A stretch of 64,000 nt of DNA, taken from NCBI GenBank assembly GCA_000181795.3, contig CM012953.1:10966267-11030266 (forward strand), given 5' to 3'. Positions 22,086-34,391 of the stretch are shown piece by piece. A program made the translations under genes and the position numbers. Position 1 is the first letter of the stretch, and every line of letters starts with the position of its first letter. Under the pieces are notes generated by a model that searched no databases, was not told the origin of the DNA, and saw only the letters and a list, made by a program, of their open reading frames with translations. This stretch comes from Trichinella spiralis (lineage: Eukaryota > Nematoda > Enoplea > Trichinellida > Trichinellidae).

Positions 22086-25000
22086 TAATTGCAAGATTGA
22101 AAACTCCTTTCTTTTTCTTAATGTCAGAGCATTACAGGTCTAAAGAGAATTAAAGTATAGCAAAATTTTAATTATTGTGCATATTTTATTAAATGTTTTC
22201 AATTACTAATCTTTTGATTTCTTTTAATTTGATTTTAATGCGTTTTAATTTTAGCTTCAACTCTGTACTTTGTACTACAAGGAATTAATTAAGAATTAAT
22301 TCTAATAAACAAAAGGATTTTTACATGTGCTATTTCTTTATTCAATATGAAATGAAAAAACTGAAGAGAATAAGAAAATTATTTTTTGTTGTTTTTTGTT
22401 TTCGGGCTGTACACTTTTTATATGACATAACTGTGTAATACATAAATAATATAATTAATATAGTTTAAACTTTATTATTTATAAAATATGGCAAATATTT
22501 CATTTGGAATTTCAGCAGCCATAAATCTCACATTTCTAAGGTTACGGTTTATTTATATTGTCAACAGCAGAAACTGTTATAAAACATTTTTTAAATTTCT
22601 GGTCCATGTTTGTGATAAAAGTGAGCAAGATTGCTTTTCTAAAATCAACTTAAGTCAAAATAAGTGCATTCGTTTGCATTGAGATTGAAGCATATAATTA
22701 AGAGACATAGTCATACAGATATGACTTGTAAAATTTGCAAATATTATTTAAATTTATGTGGCTCACATTTTCAAAATCTTTATCAGAAAAATCCAGATCA
22801 GGGGCAAACTTGAAGCCCTGTTTACCAAATAACAAGCAGCTTTGAATGTAATAATTGAATTACTTTGATCAGAAATTCATTACACGCACTAACAAGCATT
22901 CACTTACAAATAAACTAATTTATCCAGCTTAATTTGCCTCAGTAAGCAATTTTTCAGCTATTTTGATTTATATTGTTGCATGAAGATGGTAAAGAGGTTT
23001 GTAAAAATTGCAAATTAATATTCTATTCTCAAGTTTATTTACTTATCAGAAATGTAATATTATATGAGACTGCGAATATTATATTAAAAGAAACTCATAT
23101 CACTCTAAACTAACTAATTTTGATTGCAACAAACAGGAAAATATCTTTATTAATTAAAGTTCCTGTGGAGTACATTTGGATTTTAATTAAATTAAAAATT
23201 ACATTAAGAGATAGCGATATATTTTCAATGAACTTCAAGAGTGTTGACACCTGTGATTCTCATTTTAAATTTCTTTCATCTCCATTGTAAAACTCTGATT
23301 TTTATTGTGCCGAAATTCACTTCTTATTTTTAAATGCAAATTTGATATCTGAAACTTTGCATCATAAAGTAGTGCAATGAACATGTAAGACGGTAAAACT
23401 TTTTTTAATTTTTTAAAATCTGTTTAATACTAAAAATAAAATAATTTAATTTACTTATGATATGTTACATTTTTAACTTCTTAAAATTTCATTCTGCTTA
23501 CACTGTTATATTTTGATTTCAGTATTTTTTAATGAAGTGAAATTGAGTAAGTATACTTCATTGATATAATATTTTTAAACCCTAATTAAATTCATGATAC
23601 ATGTTGTTATTAAGATGTTAGAAAGACTGTTTTAACTGCTATCTGGAGATTTTTAATGAAATTTGACGTTACTACTGACACGTTGAAGCCGTCTAAGTTA
23701 TTAATGCATCTATTTCTTTGTTAATTTGATTTCACTGAATTTACAATCCTTATATAACTTATTATCATGAATATCTGGACACATTTTCCTTTCCTTCATA
23801 TTATTTTGACGACCGATTTATGAAAATGATCTATATTAAACTATATGATAAACTTTTCACTACATTTCAACTATATTATTTTATTGATTTTGTTTATGAT
23901 AATTTACCCCCTATAGTTTATCACTCTGCTTTAGTTATCTTTATATCTTCTCTTCAGCTCATCTTGTAAAATTATTTTTTACTTTTTCGCTGATGTTATA
24001 CATATGCATGTATCAATTTAACCCTTCATAAATAATGATAATAAATGAGTTACATACATATATGTATGTATATGCATATTTATTATTATTACTATATCAT
24101 TATTAATATTATTTTGATATATTCATCAAATTATTCTATTTTATATTTTTAGGTTTTTTTAAAGCAAAATCAGATATTTAAATGCTTAATTTTGCCGTTT
24201 CATTATTTAATCATCATGTGATTTATATAATAGAATTTGCAGATTGTCATCGTGCAGTAATCGATAAGCAAAAAATTTCAGGTAAACAACAGTTATTTTT
24301 ATAAAATTAAGTAGATAAAAAGTACTGAACTATCAATGATCACAGTAAAGTAGAATGTATTAAAATATCAGTATATACAAATATCTTTCTACAAATATTA
24401 AAAATCAAAATTAGGTGAAATGGAAATTTTTTGATAAAAATTATATTGTTATGGAAAATATTAATGCCAAAAATGCTAAAAGCAGCTATTTTACTATCTG
24501 CTGTGAGAATCCGTTTTCTTAAATTAAGAAATGAATACTTAAAGTTACTGAGATTTTACTTGAAAAATGGCAAATATTCAATGATAGTTGAATATGTTGT
24601 ACTTAAATCATGATTTTACAATCCGTCGTTGTATACAAATATTCAAAATCTTATTTGGATTCACTTTGTTATTGAATGAATATATTGACAAATATTTTTA
24701 AATTTCACTATAAATTTTTACTTATAACGGGCATAATTTTACAAAATATGTCATTTAATTATTTATTATGCATCATAATTTCACTAATGTACTAATATTC
24801 ATTCAAAATTTAAGCATTAAAAAATTACTTGAATTAAAGATGTGAATTAATATTTTATAAATATATTCAGAGTTTTGCTCTACTTTTTTGTGGAGCTCCT
24901 ATTTTGCACTTTTATTTGATCTTATAGGTAATATATGCTTTACAGTGCCGAATTCAGAGTGATTATGATTTTGAGCTGAATGAATTATTGAAATTTATAA

Positions 25001-25253
25001 AAAGTAACCGTGACAACCATTCATGTAATTCATTTTATATAATGACAATGATAATTTGCTTTCTGTAAAATTTTATTAAAAGAAAAAAGATATAAAGGCA
25101 TGATTTTTAAGATGCAATTTTATTGTTGATGATTTTTAATAAGGTTATTTTTCATTCAATGAGATCTTTTGATTTTCGGACGCTCCATATATGATACAGC
25201 ATAAAATTTATTTCAGACATTTGTACGGTAAAATTTTAATTAGAAAAAATTGA
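22086..25253. other. Gene-poor AT-rich stretch
   Basis: About 3.2 kb of very AT-rich sequence. I see no gene. A perfect 20-bp palindrome of TA/CATA composition lies at 24051-24070, probably simple-sequence derived. The last few hundred bases should hold the promoter of the 7TM receptor. Confidence 0.6.
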
Positions 25254-26201
25254 ATGAAAATGGCTAATGATACCTTGCAGTCGATGCTGGTTGCGCATGA
25301 ATCGGTGCTTGTCGAAAGTACATCTGCAGTAGTAGTACTGATAGGCGTGGTGATAATTGCCATCAGTTTACTTGGAGTTTTGGTGATACTCAAATCAAAA
25401 GAGCTTCGAAACATCCATTTTTTGACCATGTGCATTTTGTGCTTCAACGACGCCGTGGGTGGTGCTAGTTCTGTTGAATTTGAAATTTGGCAAATATTTA
25501 GCGTCTACTTTATGCAAGGGACAGTCGAAATTGCTTACTGTTGCCAACGTTTATTTCTCCTGCATACGGTCCAGACGAACGACGTTATGTTGGTTGCCGT
25601 TCTATCCATAGAACGAACCGTTGCAATTTTTCAGCCATCATTCTACAGAAATGTTTCACCGTGGAAATTTCCAGTGCCACTTTTGTTTGCTGCATTCATG
25701 TTTTCATTGTCTATGTCCATAGTGATGGTCATCGACGGATTTCAGCAGAACAGAAGTCTGATGCTCTGCGGCAGCGACGACTGTTGGTCTTCGACCATCA
25801 CGTCCACTACGTTCCAATATTATTTTATTATAGTCAGTGTTGTTATATTGCTTTTCAACGGGATTTGCCTCGTCTATGTCAGTTGGAAAGCTCGTACCTA
25901 TCGTAAACGCAATTTGTTGAACATCTTCCGTCTAAAGTACAAAGAAAGTGTACGCCTGATGAAAACGTTTGGCGCTATCATCGCCGTGATGCTCATCTTG
26001 CAGATTTTTGGACGACTGTTTCGCATAATTTCTTTGTCCACTGATAGTATCCGGGTACGCTTCTCGCTTGGCAACGTATTTCGAGTGTTGAACAGCTTGT
26101 GTGCAATTAGCAACTTTTTCATCTTTTTACTAACTTCTGACAGTTTTCGCTTCACTCTCAGAAATATGTTCACCAATCACAGTGTTGTTGCACCTTTTTG
26201 A
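25254..26201 (+). CDS. Intronless seven-transmembrane receptor, rhodopsin-like orphan (nematode serpentine type)
   Basis: A single uninterrupted frame of 315 codons. A second in-frame Met at 25260 is an equally possible start. Seven hydrophobic segments can be drawn: about residues 23-45, 55-80, 88-120, 137-160, 183-208, 237-260 and 275-298. The DRY position at the end of helix 3 reads ERT (LSIERTVAIFQPS). Helix 7 reads LCAISNFFIFLLTSDSF, without a canonical NPxxY. An amphipathic helix 8 (FRFTLRNMF) follows. Cysteines before helix 3 and in extracellular loop 2 (CGSDDCW) could form the usual disulfide. This pattern is seen in nematode chemoreceptor-like or neuropeptide-receptor-like families. 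Ligand and exact family are unknown. A MITE begins 4 bp after the stop codon. Confidence 0.75.
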   Translation: MKMANDTLQSMLVAHESVLVESTSAVVVLIGVVIIAISLLGVLVILKSKELRNIHFLTMCILCFNDAVGGASSVEFEIWQIFSVYFMQGTVEIAYCCQRLFLLHTVQTNDVMLVAVLSIERTVAIFQPSFYRNVSPWKFPVPLLFAAFMFSLSMSIVMVIDGFQQNRSLMLCGSDDCWSSTITSTTFQYYFIIVSVVILLFNGICLVYVSWKARTYRKRNLLNIFRLKYKESVRLMKTFGAIIAVMLILQIFGRLFRIISLSTDSIRVRFSLGNVFRVLNSLCAISNFFIFLLTSDSFRFTLRNMFTNHSVVAPF

Positions 26202-26205
26202 TTTA

Positions 26206-26822
26206 CGGTCGAACTTGGTTAAGTACACATGGAATTTGGCAAGAATTTTCATGCACTTATCCACAGTTGGGAATTATGCTGAGTAATTGAAAGGGGAAAT
26301 AACTTCACATTTACAAATAGGTTTGTTGTGAAAAAATGCCCATTTAATTTATGTACAATAGTCAGAAATGTAGGCTTGAATTATATTTTGTGGCACCAGC
26401 GTTACTAGCTGATCTTCATTTCACTTTAGATTTGTCTGATTTATGCTGTTTTTGTGAAAATATGACCAGATCCGCGACAACTTCCTTGTGAGAAACTTCC
26501 TGGAAAAGCAGTGGATGTTTTGACTTTGGCCTAGCTCACCTTGTCTGTGATACGCGTGCTTATTACGATGTGGGGAGCATAGACTTTGCTGAGTATCAAT
26601 AGTTGCTATGGCTCATAAACCTAAAGCGGCCTGGAACGCTCCTATTCTTCACTTAAGGGGTATATGCTGCGAACAGTAAATCCCTTGGAGCTCAGCAAAA
26701 TGATGCACTTAACCAAGATGTGCACTTATCCATTATTTTATTATATAATCAACTACAGGAAATTTTGTTAGCCCAAAATCTTGCTCACTTAAGGGAAATG
26801 TGCACTTAACCAAGTTCGACTG
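26206..26822. mobile_element. MITE with 25-bp terminal inverted repeats
   Basis: The left end CGGTCGAACTTGGTTAAGTA and the right end read inward CAGTCGAACTTGGTTAAGTG match over about 25 bp with two differences. The flank is TA on the left and CA on the right, which fits a decayed TA duplication as left by Tc1/mariner/pogo elements. Several CACTTA(A) motifs repeat near both ends. No transposase frame is intact. It starts 4 bp after the stop codon of the 7TM receptor. Confidence 0.7.
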
Positions 26823-29800
26823 CACTTCTATTTTTCTCTTTTGCATAAAATAAATTTTTTTTCTTATTTAGCATATGACAATATTTGATTTACATCACTT
26901 TTGCTCGAGGATGCTGGAATCAGGGTTTTTCCTTGCGTTCCATTATTGGCCTGAAATTTTTATTGGTTTTACTTATTCGTTCGCTCGAAGTGCTCTCAGC
27001 ATGATTTGATCTCATGTGTATACCTTTTATTGACCCCTCTGAATCGAAAATTTATTAGTCATTCATTTCCAATTGTGAATGGTAGCAATTCAATTGCATA
27101 TATAATTGATCAAAATATTTTTATAATTCTTGGCAATATTAAGTTCTGTTTTTTTCATTATGAAATTAGCACAATTAAGCACTTAACTGATGTAATAACC
27201 TGCGATATTAAAACATCAGTAAATAGTTTTGATGGGATGTAGTGCCATCAATGTCGGCAGTAAATTATAGCTGTCAAATGATTTCTTTGACATATTCATA
27301 TTCAACTAAACCATTTGACCTTAATCAAACTGAACACGAAAATAAACTTTGATTTAAATAAGAACATCATATCTTTTGTGGGTATTTATTTGAATCAAAT
27401 TGAAATGCACAAACTAAGAATTTAATAAGTACTAAGTTAATTTAAATGATAACATGTTTGCTATAAGTTGATACAGAAGCAAGAAAAGACTCAGTCAAGT
27501 TACTGTTCAATTCCGTACAAAAATCTGATAACCTCCTTAGCATAATTAATTCTTCATTATTACGTAATGAAATTTCATATGCAAGCACACTACAAAAAAT
27601 GGTGAAATTTACTGTGCAGCTGTGTGGTATTTATTACTACGAAAAACAAACAAGCACCACAACAGCTGCGCTGATAATATGGAAAATGTTGCTTTTGTTA
27701 TATTTTGATATGCAAGCTATCAAAAGAACAAATATTATGTAAATAAAAAAGAAACAATTACAAAGAAATGTTTCAGCAGATAAAACTGCTTTCGTGAAAT
27801 TCACAATACCAGCTTGTTGCAATTTCTAATTATTAGTTTGATCAACCCTTGACTAGCATCATTAATACAAAATAATGTCAAAAGGGGATACTTTTATTCT
27901 CAACATAGTAAGAGTAATTTTTATTAAAAAAATTAAAATTTCATCTACTTGAACAGAAAGGAAAAAAATTTATCAACACATTGTAAAATTGTGAAAATTG
28001 TTTCAACACTTGAACTTAACCACTTGCAATATTTTATTTTATGCATTCTGTTTAAAATCCCTTTTAGCAAATAGAATTGAAAAACAAATGTCGAGCTATT
28101 TGATATAAAATAAGCCATTTTATATGACAACAAAAGCGATTTTTTCTTAAATTGTTAAATGTTAAATGTAAATGCATTCAGCTGCTCACAATGGCCTCTA
28201 CTTGTTGTTTCTGCTGAACAACTGCTTTGGACAACGCTTGTAAAGTTTTTGAATGCTTAAAGTTGCATCAGCTTAACAATTGCGCATAATAAATCAGCAC
28301 AACAATGAACTTGCTACTTTCTGCATTATTCAATGACAGAAAAGTTTGGAGACATGAAAAACAGCTTGGCTACTTTGCTGCTTCTTGAAAAATGAACGTT
28401 TATGCACGTTACAATTTATTCTAGTTAAATAATAAAATGCCTAACAAAATAAGATTTTCATCAAAAATTTTCCCAATAATAAACAGCTATTTTCATTTTT
28501 CTCCAAATATCATTGAAACAAATGTGTATAATATCTTGAGAAAAACAAAAAATCTGTTTTCACTTCATTGCCCTTCAGAGTGTCGCCTTCAACAATATCA
28601 CTTCAAATTTATTGCAGAACAATGTAATTTATATTGAAAAAAATAAATATCTGAATTTTTCATCAAGCCTCCTTTTTAAAGATAATTCCATTACTTAAAA
28701 TGGGCGTAAAAAATAAGTATCTGAAAACCTATTGCAAAAGATGCAAGAATGGAAACAAATTTCTGCATTACATATTGTTAAAAGTAAAAATTATTTAAAA
28801 AATTATCAATTTGATAATAACAGTGTATGTATTATGAACCTTTACAATCAAAGCGTCATATTTTATTAAAAGTAATAACATACATTTTATATCTTCAATT
28901 AAACATTACAAACGTTAAATGTTTCAAGAATTATTTCGCTCGGTTTTCAGAAAATGTTCTGATTATTAATTAAAAATTTGCATTCTGCTATTCCATTCCA
29001 TAAAGCAATTCGTTCAAAGAACAAATAGAAATAATGAATTACGTGTTAATAATTTCTTAACTTTCATTATCCAAATTATGCATTATATTCATTTTGAGCA
29101 CATTTTTCAAATATACATATACAACAGATGCACAGATATTTTGTTGATACTTTTATGTTACTGTTTTTTGTTGGTTTTCAACAGTTAAAATGCCATTAGC
29201 TGATAATTTCTATTTCATTAGCTACTAGCAGTTAATGATGAATCATTACATTATTTTACGTTTCATAGGCCAAAATATTTCTATTACAATTTTCATAACT
29301 TTAAAGTTGAATTTCTAATTCAAATTTTTATTAAAATTTTTTATGTCACTTTTGTTTTGTTACTTGGGAAATTATTCATTTCTAATATTTGTTTTGAAAG
29401 GAGAATAGCCTACAGCTATACATAGCGAGAGTCAACATCAAGCGTTGTTTGCTCAAATAACTGGAAAAAGCACGTGACTTAGCCAGCGTTGTTTGCTTAG
29501 ACGTTTATAATAAGCATGTATGAAAATGTGTTTTCGTTCCGGGCAAAAACATCGCATGATATAGATACAAAATTTTTTGTGCATTAGATTACACATGCAC
29601 AATTTAGTCTGTTATTCATTCAATCAAATTAATTAAAAATATAAATGTGGAACAAATATTTAACATACAAATCAGTAGACGCTCTGTGATGCAATCGCGT
29701 AATACTAAATAGCATTAGCGAAGTGTATGGAAATAAGTAACAAGTATTCACGGAAATTCGATATTTGCAGGGATGCCTTAACGTTTATGTTGCAGGTCAA

Positions 29801-30049
29801 CTGTTCTTACTTTTGAATACTGTTAAACATACATTTATAAATTCACTTTTTCTTAATTAAAAATCTGTTTTGCATGGATTTCTTTAAAAGAAAAAGAAAT
29901 TAATGTTGCAATAATTTACGATAATACAAATAAAAAATGCAATTTCAGAATGTTCCATTTACTTTCAAAGAAACAAAATCTATATACGACAGTATGCAAA
30001 TACAGTTCCAGAATGAAATGAATATATCATTTGAACTTTTGCGGCTTTG
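26823..30049. other. Intergenic, no gene recognised
   Basis: Over 3 kb of mostly AT-rich sequence. A patch at 28190-28255 reads on the minus strand as a short Gln-rich open segment ending in a stop, but no convincing upstream exon was found. Two GTTGTTTGCT copies lie within about 60 bp near 29440-29490. Confidence 0.45.
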
Positions 30050-31320
30050 CTGTTTGTATTTTCATTATCATTGATAGAATTCATGCGGCTGTCGTTATCT
30101 TCGGACTGCGCTTCTGAACATCCTGATGATGTTGGTTGTTGCTTTTAATTACCTTTCAATCTTCAGCTCTTTGCTAATCGTTAAGGGATTTTTATGCCCT
30201 TTTAGAATTTCGATTAATTCCGTCCCTCTCTGAAAAATCTTTAAACTCCATTTCAATTCAAACTTCCCTTTTTTGCTTCTTAATTTTCATGTTCAGTTTT
30301 GTTTCTCATATCCTTCTCATCCGTGTTCATCTTCATTTCATGTTTTTATGCGTGGCAACCCACTGAGCAAGTCATTTGTAGTGCATCTGCCTAATGCGCT
30401 TCCCAATTACTTCAGTGGATGCCTATGCTTGCAACACTTGCATTGCTTTTTCCTGCTCACAATCATGGCCATCTTCATTATCATTTGATTTCTGAAATGT
30501 CCATTTTCTAAGAAATTAATCTTTGAAAGGGCTGACATGTGCGACGACAATGCACAAGCTTCGTTACATTTTCATTTGGGCGAAATGTTCGTCATCATTC
30601 ATCCTCTTCTGTTTCTTCTCCTTCTTCTTCTTCACCAACGTAAGCTGGTAGTCAAATCTTCTTTTAGTTCCTCGATGATTTCTGTATCCAGAAATCTACT
30701 TGCCCATACTGACGCTTAGGGACTGTTTCGCTAACAAACATCACACAGCGCATTGACACAGTGAGTCGTTTCAAAGAATGCTGAAGATGTAAATTCTTCT
30801 CAACGATAGTAACAGCCGTAATATGGCAGGTTCTTTAAAGATTTTCTTAGGGAGGTCGGCATCAAGCTTTCTCTGTGCCGTTCTCTGTAGTGTTTGGTAC
30901 ACCGCGTCCTGTCATAACCAAATTAGGGGAACAATCATTGTTATACATCTATTAGCCAGGAGGAACAATCACCAAACACACTGATCAAGAAATACGCACA
31001 TCCTCCATGGACTGCTTTGTCATTGCTTGAGTGTGTTCTTTTATAATATCGTGCAAATATTCTATTGGTTGTCATCGACGCCGTACCTCTAGCGTTAGTC
31101 ATGATTGGATTGAAGGTCGTCATGACAACTGACTTTATTCACAGTGACAAGTGGCGCCACCTACACCGTTAGCACTGATGCTTATTTTGGCGTAACATAA
31201 TGTATGCTTGAATTTTAACTGCCGTTGATGTTAATGCCGTTGAAGATGCTTTCAAATAATTTTATTGTTAATAAATTCACCGCTAATATTTGTTTGTTTT
31301 GTAAATAAGGTATATCTTGA
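30050..31320 (-). other. Candidate unrecognised multi-exon gene or pseudogene
   Basis: On the minus strand a chain of short open segments has protein-like composition and splice signals. In order from the right they include LLTIKLFESIFNGI (about 31.3-31.2 kb), YLHDIIKEHTQAMTKQSMED (about 31.07-31.0), DAVYQTLQRTAQRKLDADLP (about 30.91-30.82), FLDTEIIEELKEDLTTSLR (about 30.69-30.63), SNDNEDGHDCEQEKAMQ, GTELIEILKGHKNPLTISKE (about 30.24-30.16) and a Ser/Asn/Asp-rich stretch near 30.1 kb. The first four join in matching phases. The later ones do not join cleanly: the last two are separated by an in-frame TAA and only 11 nt. I recognise no domain. It may be an undescribed gene, a decayed copy, or chance. 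Confidence 0.35.
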
Positions 31321-34300
31321 ATTAGGTTATTGAAACTAATTTTTTTTCAGTTCGATTAAGATATTAATATCAATGTAATAATTAAATTCTCATTATTTGT
31401 TCATCCTAACTTATGTTGTAGGATAAAAGACACTATCTCCTTGGCTTACACAGCATGGGCATGAAGGCAGTTAAAAATAGATTATTTTATAAAGAACGCC
31501 GTCTTCTAACGGATTTTAATGAAAAATGACGAATGCAGAAGTAATGAGCTGAGCGCTGTCATCTCTAGAACATCGAACCTTCCGCTTCTGTGCTTCACAA
31601 TCTGAATGACATTGATTCTATAGCAATCTTTCCTCAGTTGCTTTACTTACTAATTTTTAGCAGCACTTCGTAGTGAAATGACGAAAATGGAAAATTTGCC
31701 TTTGAAAAATCAACAATCTTTCACCAACAATTTTAATTTATTCACAAATGGCGTCAGCTTAGTTGATTAATAAATGAAGAGATGAAAATTAAAGATAGTG
31801 AAACTGAGCAAAGCGACTATAATATAAGCATGTAAGCCATGGTTACTGGTATGCATAAATGATGTGTATTTTAGCCTCCAGGTTGACAACGTATGGACGT
31901 GAATCGCTTTTGGAAATAACAATAATTCTTCACTGTGGACCTTACTTATCACTGTCAAACTTCCCCATAAAAGTTCAGTGTGTAATGAAACAATTGCAAA
32001 AATATTGATAATGAAAAAATATATACTGTAAATCAAATGAAACGAAATGTTGAAAATAAATTATCTGATCTTCAAGTTCTCCCAACGGTAAACAACTCGT
32101 TGGAAATTTTAAAAAAAGTCCCTAGCCCTTTTCTCAAGGTCAACCGATATTTGTTTTAACACAACAACAAGCAGTACAACTGGGGTTAAATTTTATTCAC
32201 CCGATGACAGTAGTTAGTGTTGTATTTCTGCCATGATCAAAGACTCGGTAGAAGTGATAATTGTTTATTCGACACACTAACTTGAACACACACACGCTGT
32301 ATAAATTCGTAACTGACTGACTATGTTATCTATGAGCTACAGTAAATGAATTAGAAGATGATCAGGTTACATTATCAATAATTTTGGATTCTATTAATTC
32401 GATATACAACATCAATACACAACACCAATACACAACAGTTAGAATCAACGAGAACATGAAGAAACAAATAATTCGAAAAGCAACTTCTTCACAACGCTCT
32501 CTTTCTTCCATCGACTACTACTTTTTCCTCTATCTTGTTTCTTATATATAGCGCCAGGACGAGTTACCTGCGTGGTACATCATCGAGGTATATTCTGTGC
32601 CGTTATTTTCCTTTCGACCGTAGTAGGTGCGGCTGCTTCGTCTCCACAGCCCCAATTCCCTGCTTATTCTAGGCGCCTGTTCTTCCACAGCTGTTGTTGT
32701 TTTCTTGTCCACAAATGATGGTTAGGATCTGAGTTCTCTTAGCTCCTGTGATGTCACTTGAAACTCCTAACACACATGGTCGGGCACTATACTGTTGCGC
32801 AACCAGCTGAGCTGACATCCTTCAGGGTCTGACAATGGATGCTATCTTCGAATTGTATACTTGTGCGCAGCATGTATACGTGCCTGACGTTCCAGTAACT
32901 GGTCGCGGTGCCGTAATTTCGACAGTGAAAAGTTAGAATTTGAAACTATTGAAAGGTACACTTTTGAATTTATGAAAATTGTTTGAAGAAAATATTTTGA
33001 CCACATGAAATATTTTAGCCATTCATAATTGAAAAATATTAGCTAATGAAATACCAATTTGTAGAGACCAATAAAAACATTTAGATGAGACGGAATCATG
33101 CTAAGAGTAATTCAAATCAATGAACAAATGAATCCATGAGTTCTTATTATTCATTTCCTTGATTAATAAATAAATTCTTTTACTAAGTTCAGTGTCTGTT
33201 TTCCACGAGATCATCACGTGAGTAAAGTAGGTGGGCTGTGAAAGTAAGCTTCAGAAAGAAAAGAAGAGAAAAAAAATACTAATGAACCTGAACGCAGGTA
33301 GCTATTTGTTACAGTAATTTTAATTTTCTACATTTTACTGTTTTAACCAAAGCTTGTTCAGCATTGCTAGATTTTATTTCCATTTTTTGTAGATCATGCC
33401 CATTATTTCAGTTTTCCATTTTTTGTGCTCATATGAGTTGAAAATCTTAAATTCGATAAATATTTTTACAAACAAATAACATTGTTCACTTAAAGTTTAG
33501 CAGTGCTTCCAATAAATATATATAGGAATAAATTTTACGTAAAATTATCGCAAAAATGGTAAAATTTATGTACAGCTTAAAACCATTAGAGAAGTTATTT
33601 TGATAGGCAAGTTAATTAAGTCTTAAGGATAAATGAGCAGTCAGTTTTATATAAATAATACAATGGAGAGTTTCATAAGTTAAATATTATCATATATAAC
33701 AAATAATTTCGCATACTTTTTTGTAATTTACTACTGGTATGCTTTAACGTTAACTGTAAATTAATTTCATGATTTAATGGAAATTACCCAATTTATAATT
33801 ATTTTGTGCATAAAAATTTGTTGCTTAATTTTAATTTAACGAAAGTTTTGATGAAACTAGAATAATGCGGATATAATTTTAAATTCAGTATTAAAATGCA
33901 TGAAGAAACTTACAGTAACAGTTCATTTTTTTGTGTAATATTTCATTGAATAATTAAATTTTGTTTTAAGCCATATTATTATTTGTCATATTGTTATTGG
34001 GTTATTATCTGACTTTTAGTAGAAAATATTTGAATAATCAAGTATATTTCAAAATTGTTCCTGAGATAAATTTACATACCGTATACATGACGAAGTTCAG
34101 TAAAGTTTTGTTGCGAGTAGGTGGCGGTTTTCAGTGAACTTTCATTTGCATGGCTCCTATTTGATCTCAGCGATTTTGATTGAATGAATTTTTTATTTTT
34201 CCTGCCTTTTTACTGCCTTGAGTCATTTTTTGTCATTTTGTTGTTTATTTTTTGCTGTTGAATTGTAAAGTTCTACTTTAAAGCACAGCAAGGTTTAAAG

Positions 34301-34391
34301 TAAATCACTTTATTGGACAGGTTTTAGTTTAAACATGTCTTTCATAGTTATATATTTCTTTGTAAAGGTAGTGCTTTTTAGTATAGTCACG
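31321..34391. other. Intergenic with an LTR-like fragment
   Basis: AT-rich apart from the 32.2-32.9 kb patch listed separately. A further patch at about 31430-31530 is open on the plus strand after an AG but leads nowhere I can follow. The final few hundred bases should hold the promoter of the CRAL-TRIO/GOLD gene. Confidence 0.4.
32190..32850 (-). mobile_element. Possible LTR fragment
   Basis: A GC-richer block. On the minus strand it begins near TGTCAGACCCTGAAGG, contains a strong TATA box (CTATATATAAG, about 32545) and then AATAAAC at about 32260, the order expected of U3-R-U5. The solo LTR at 41.8 kb shows the same minus-strand order and a similar GTGTGTGTTxxAGT segment before AATAAAC. 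The 3' boundary and target duplication could not be fixed, and no internal retroelement sequence is attached. Confidence 0.35.

Noticed and set aside
24051-24070. Perfect 20-bp palindrome
   Set aside because: Made of TA/CATA simple sequence; expected by chance in such AT-rich DNA.
28190-28260. Minus-strand Gln-rich terminal exon-like segment
   Set aside because: No convincing upstream exon; the only join gives a 28-residue peptide.
29435-29500. Two GTTGTTTGCT copies as forkhead sites
   Set aside because: Short, AT-rich and not near any gene start; no further support.
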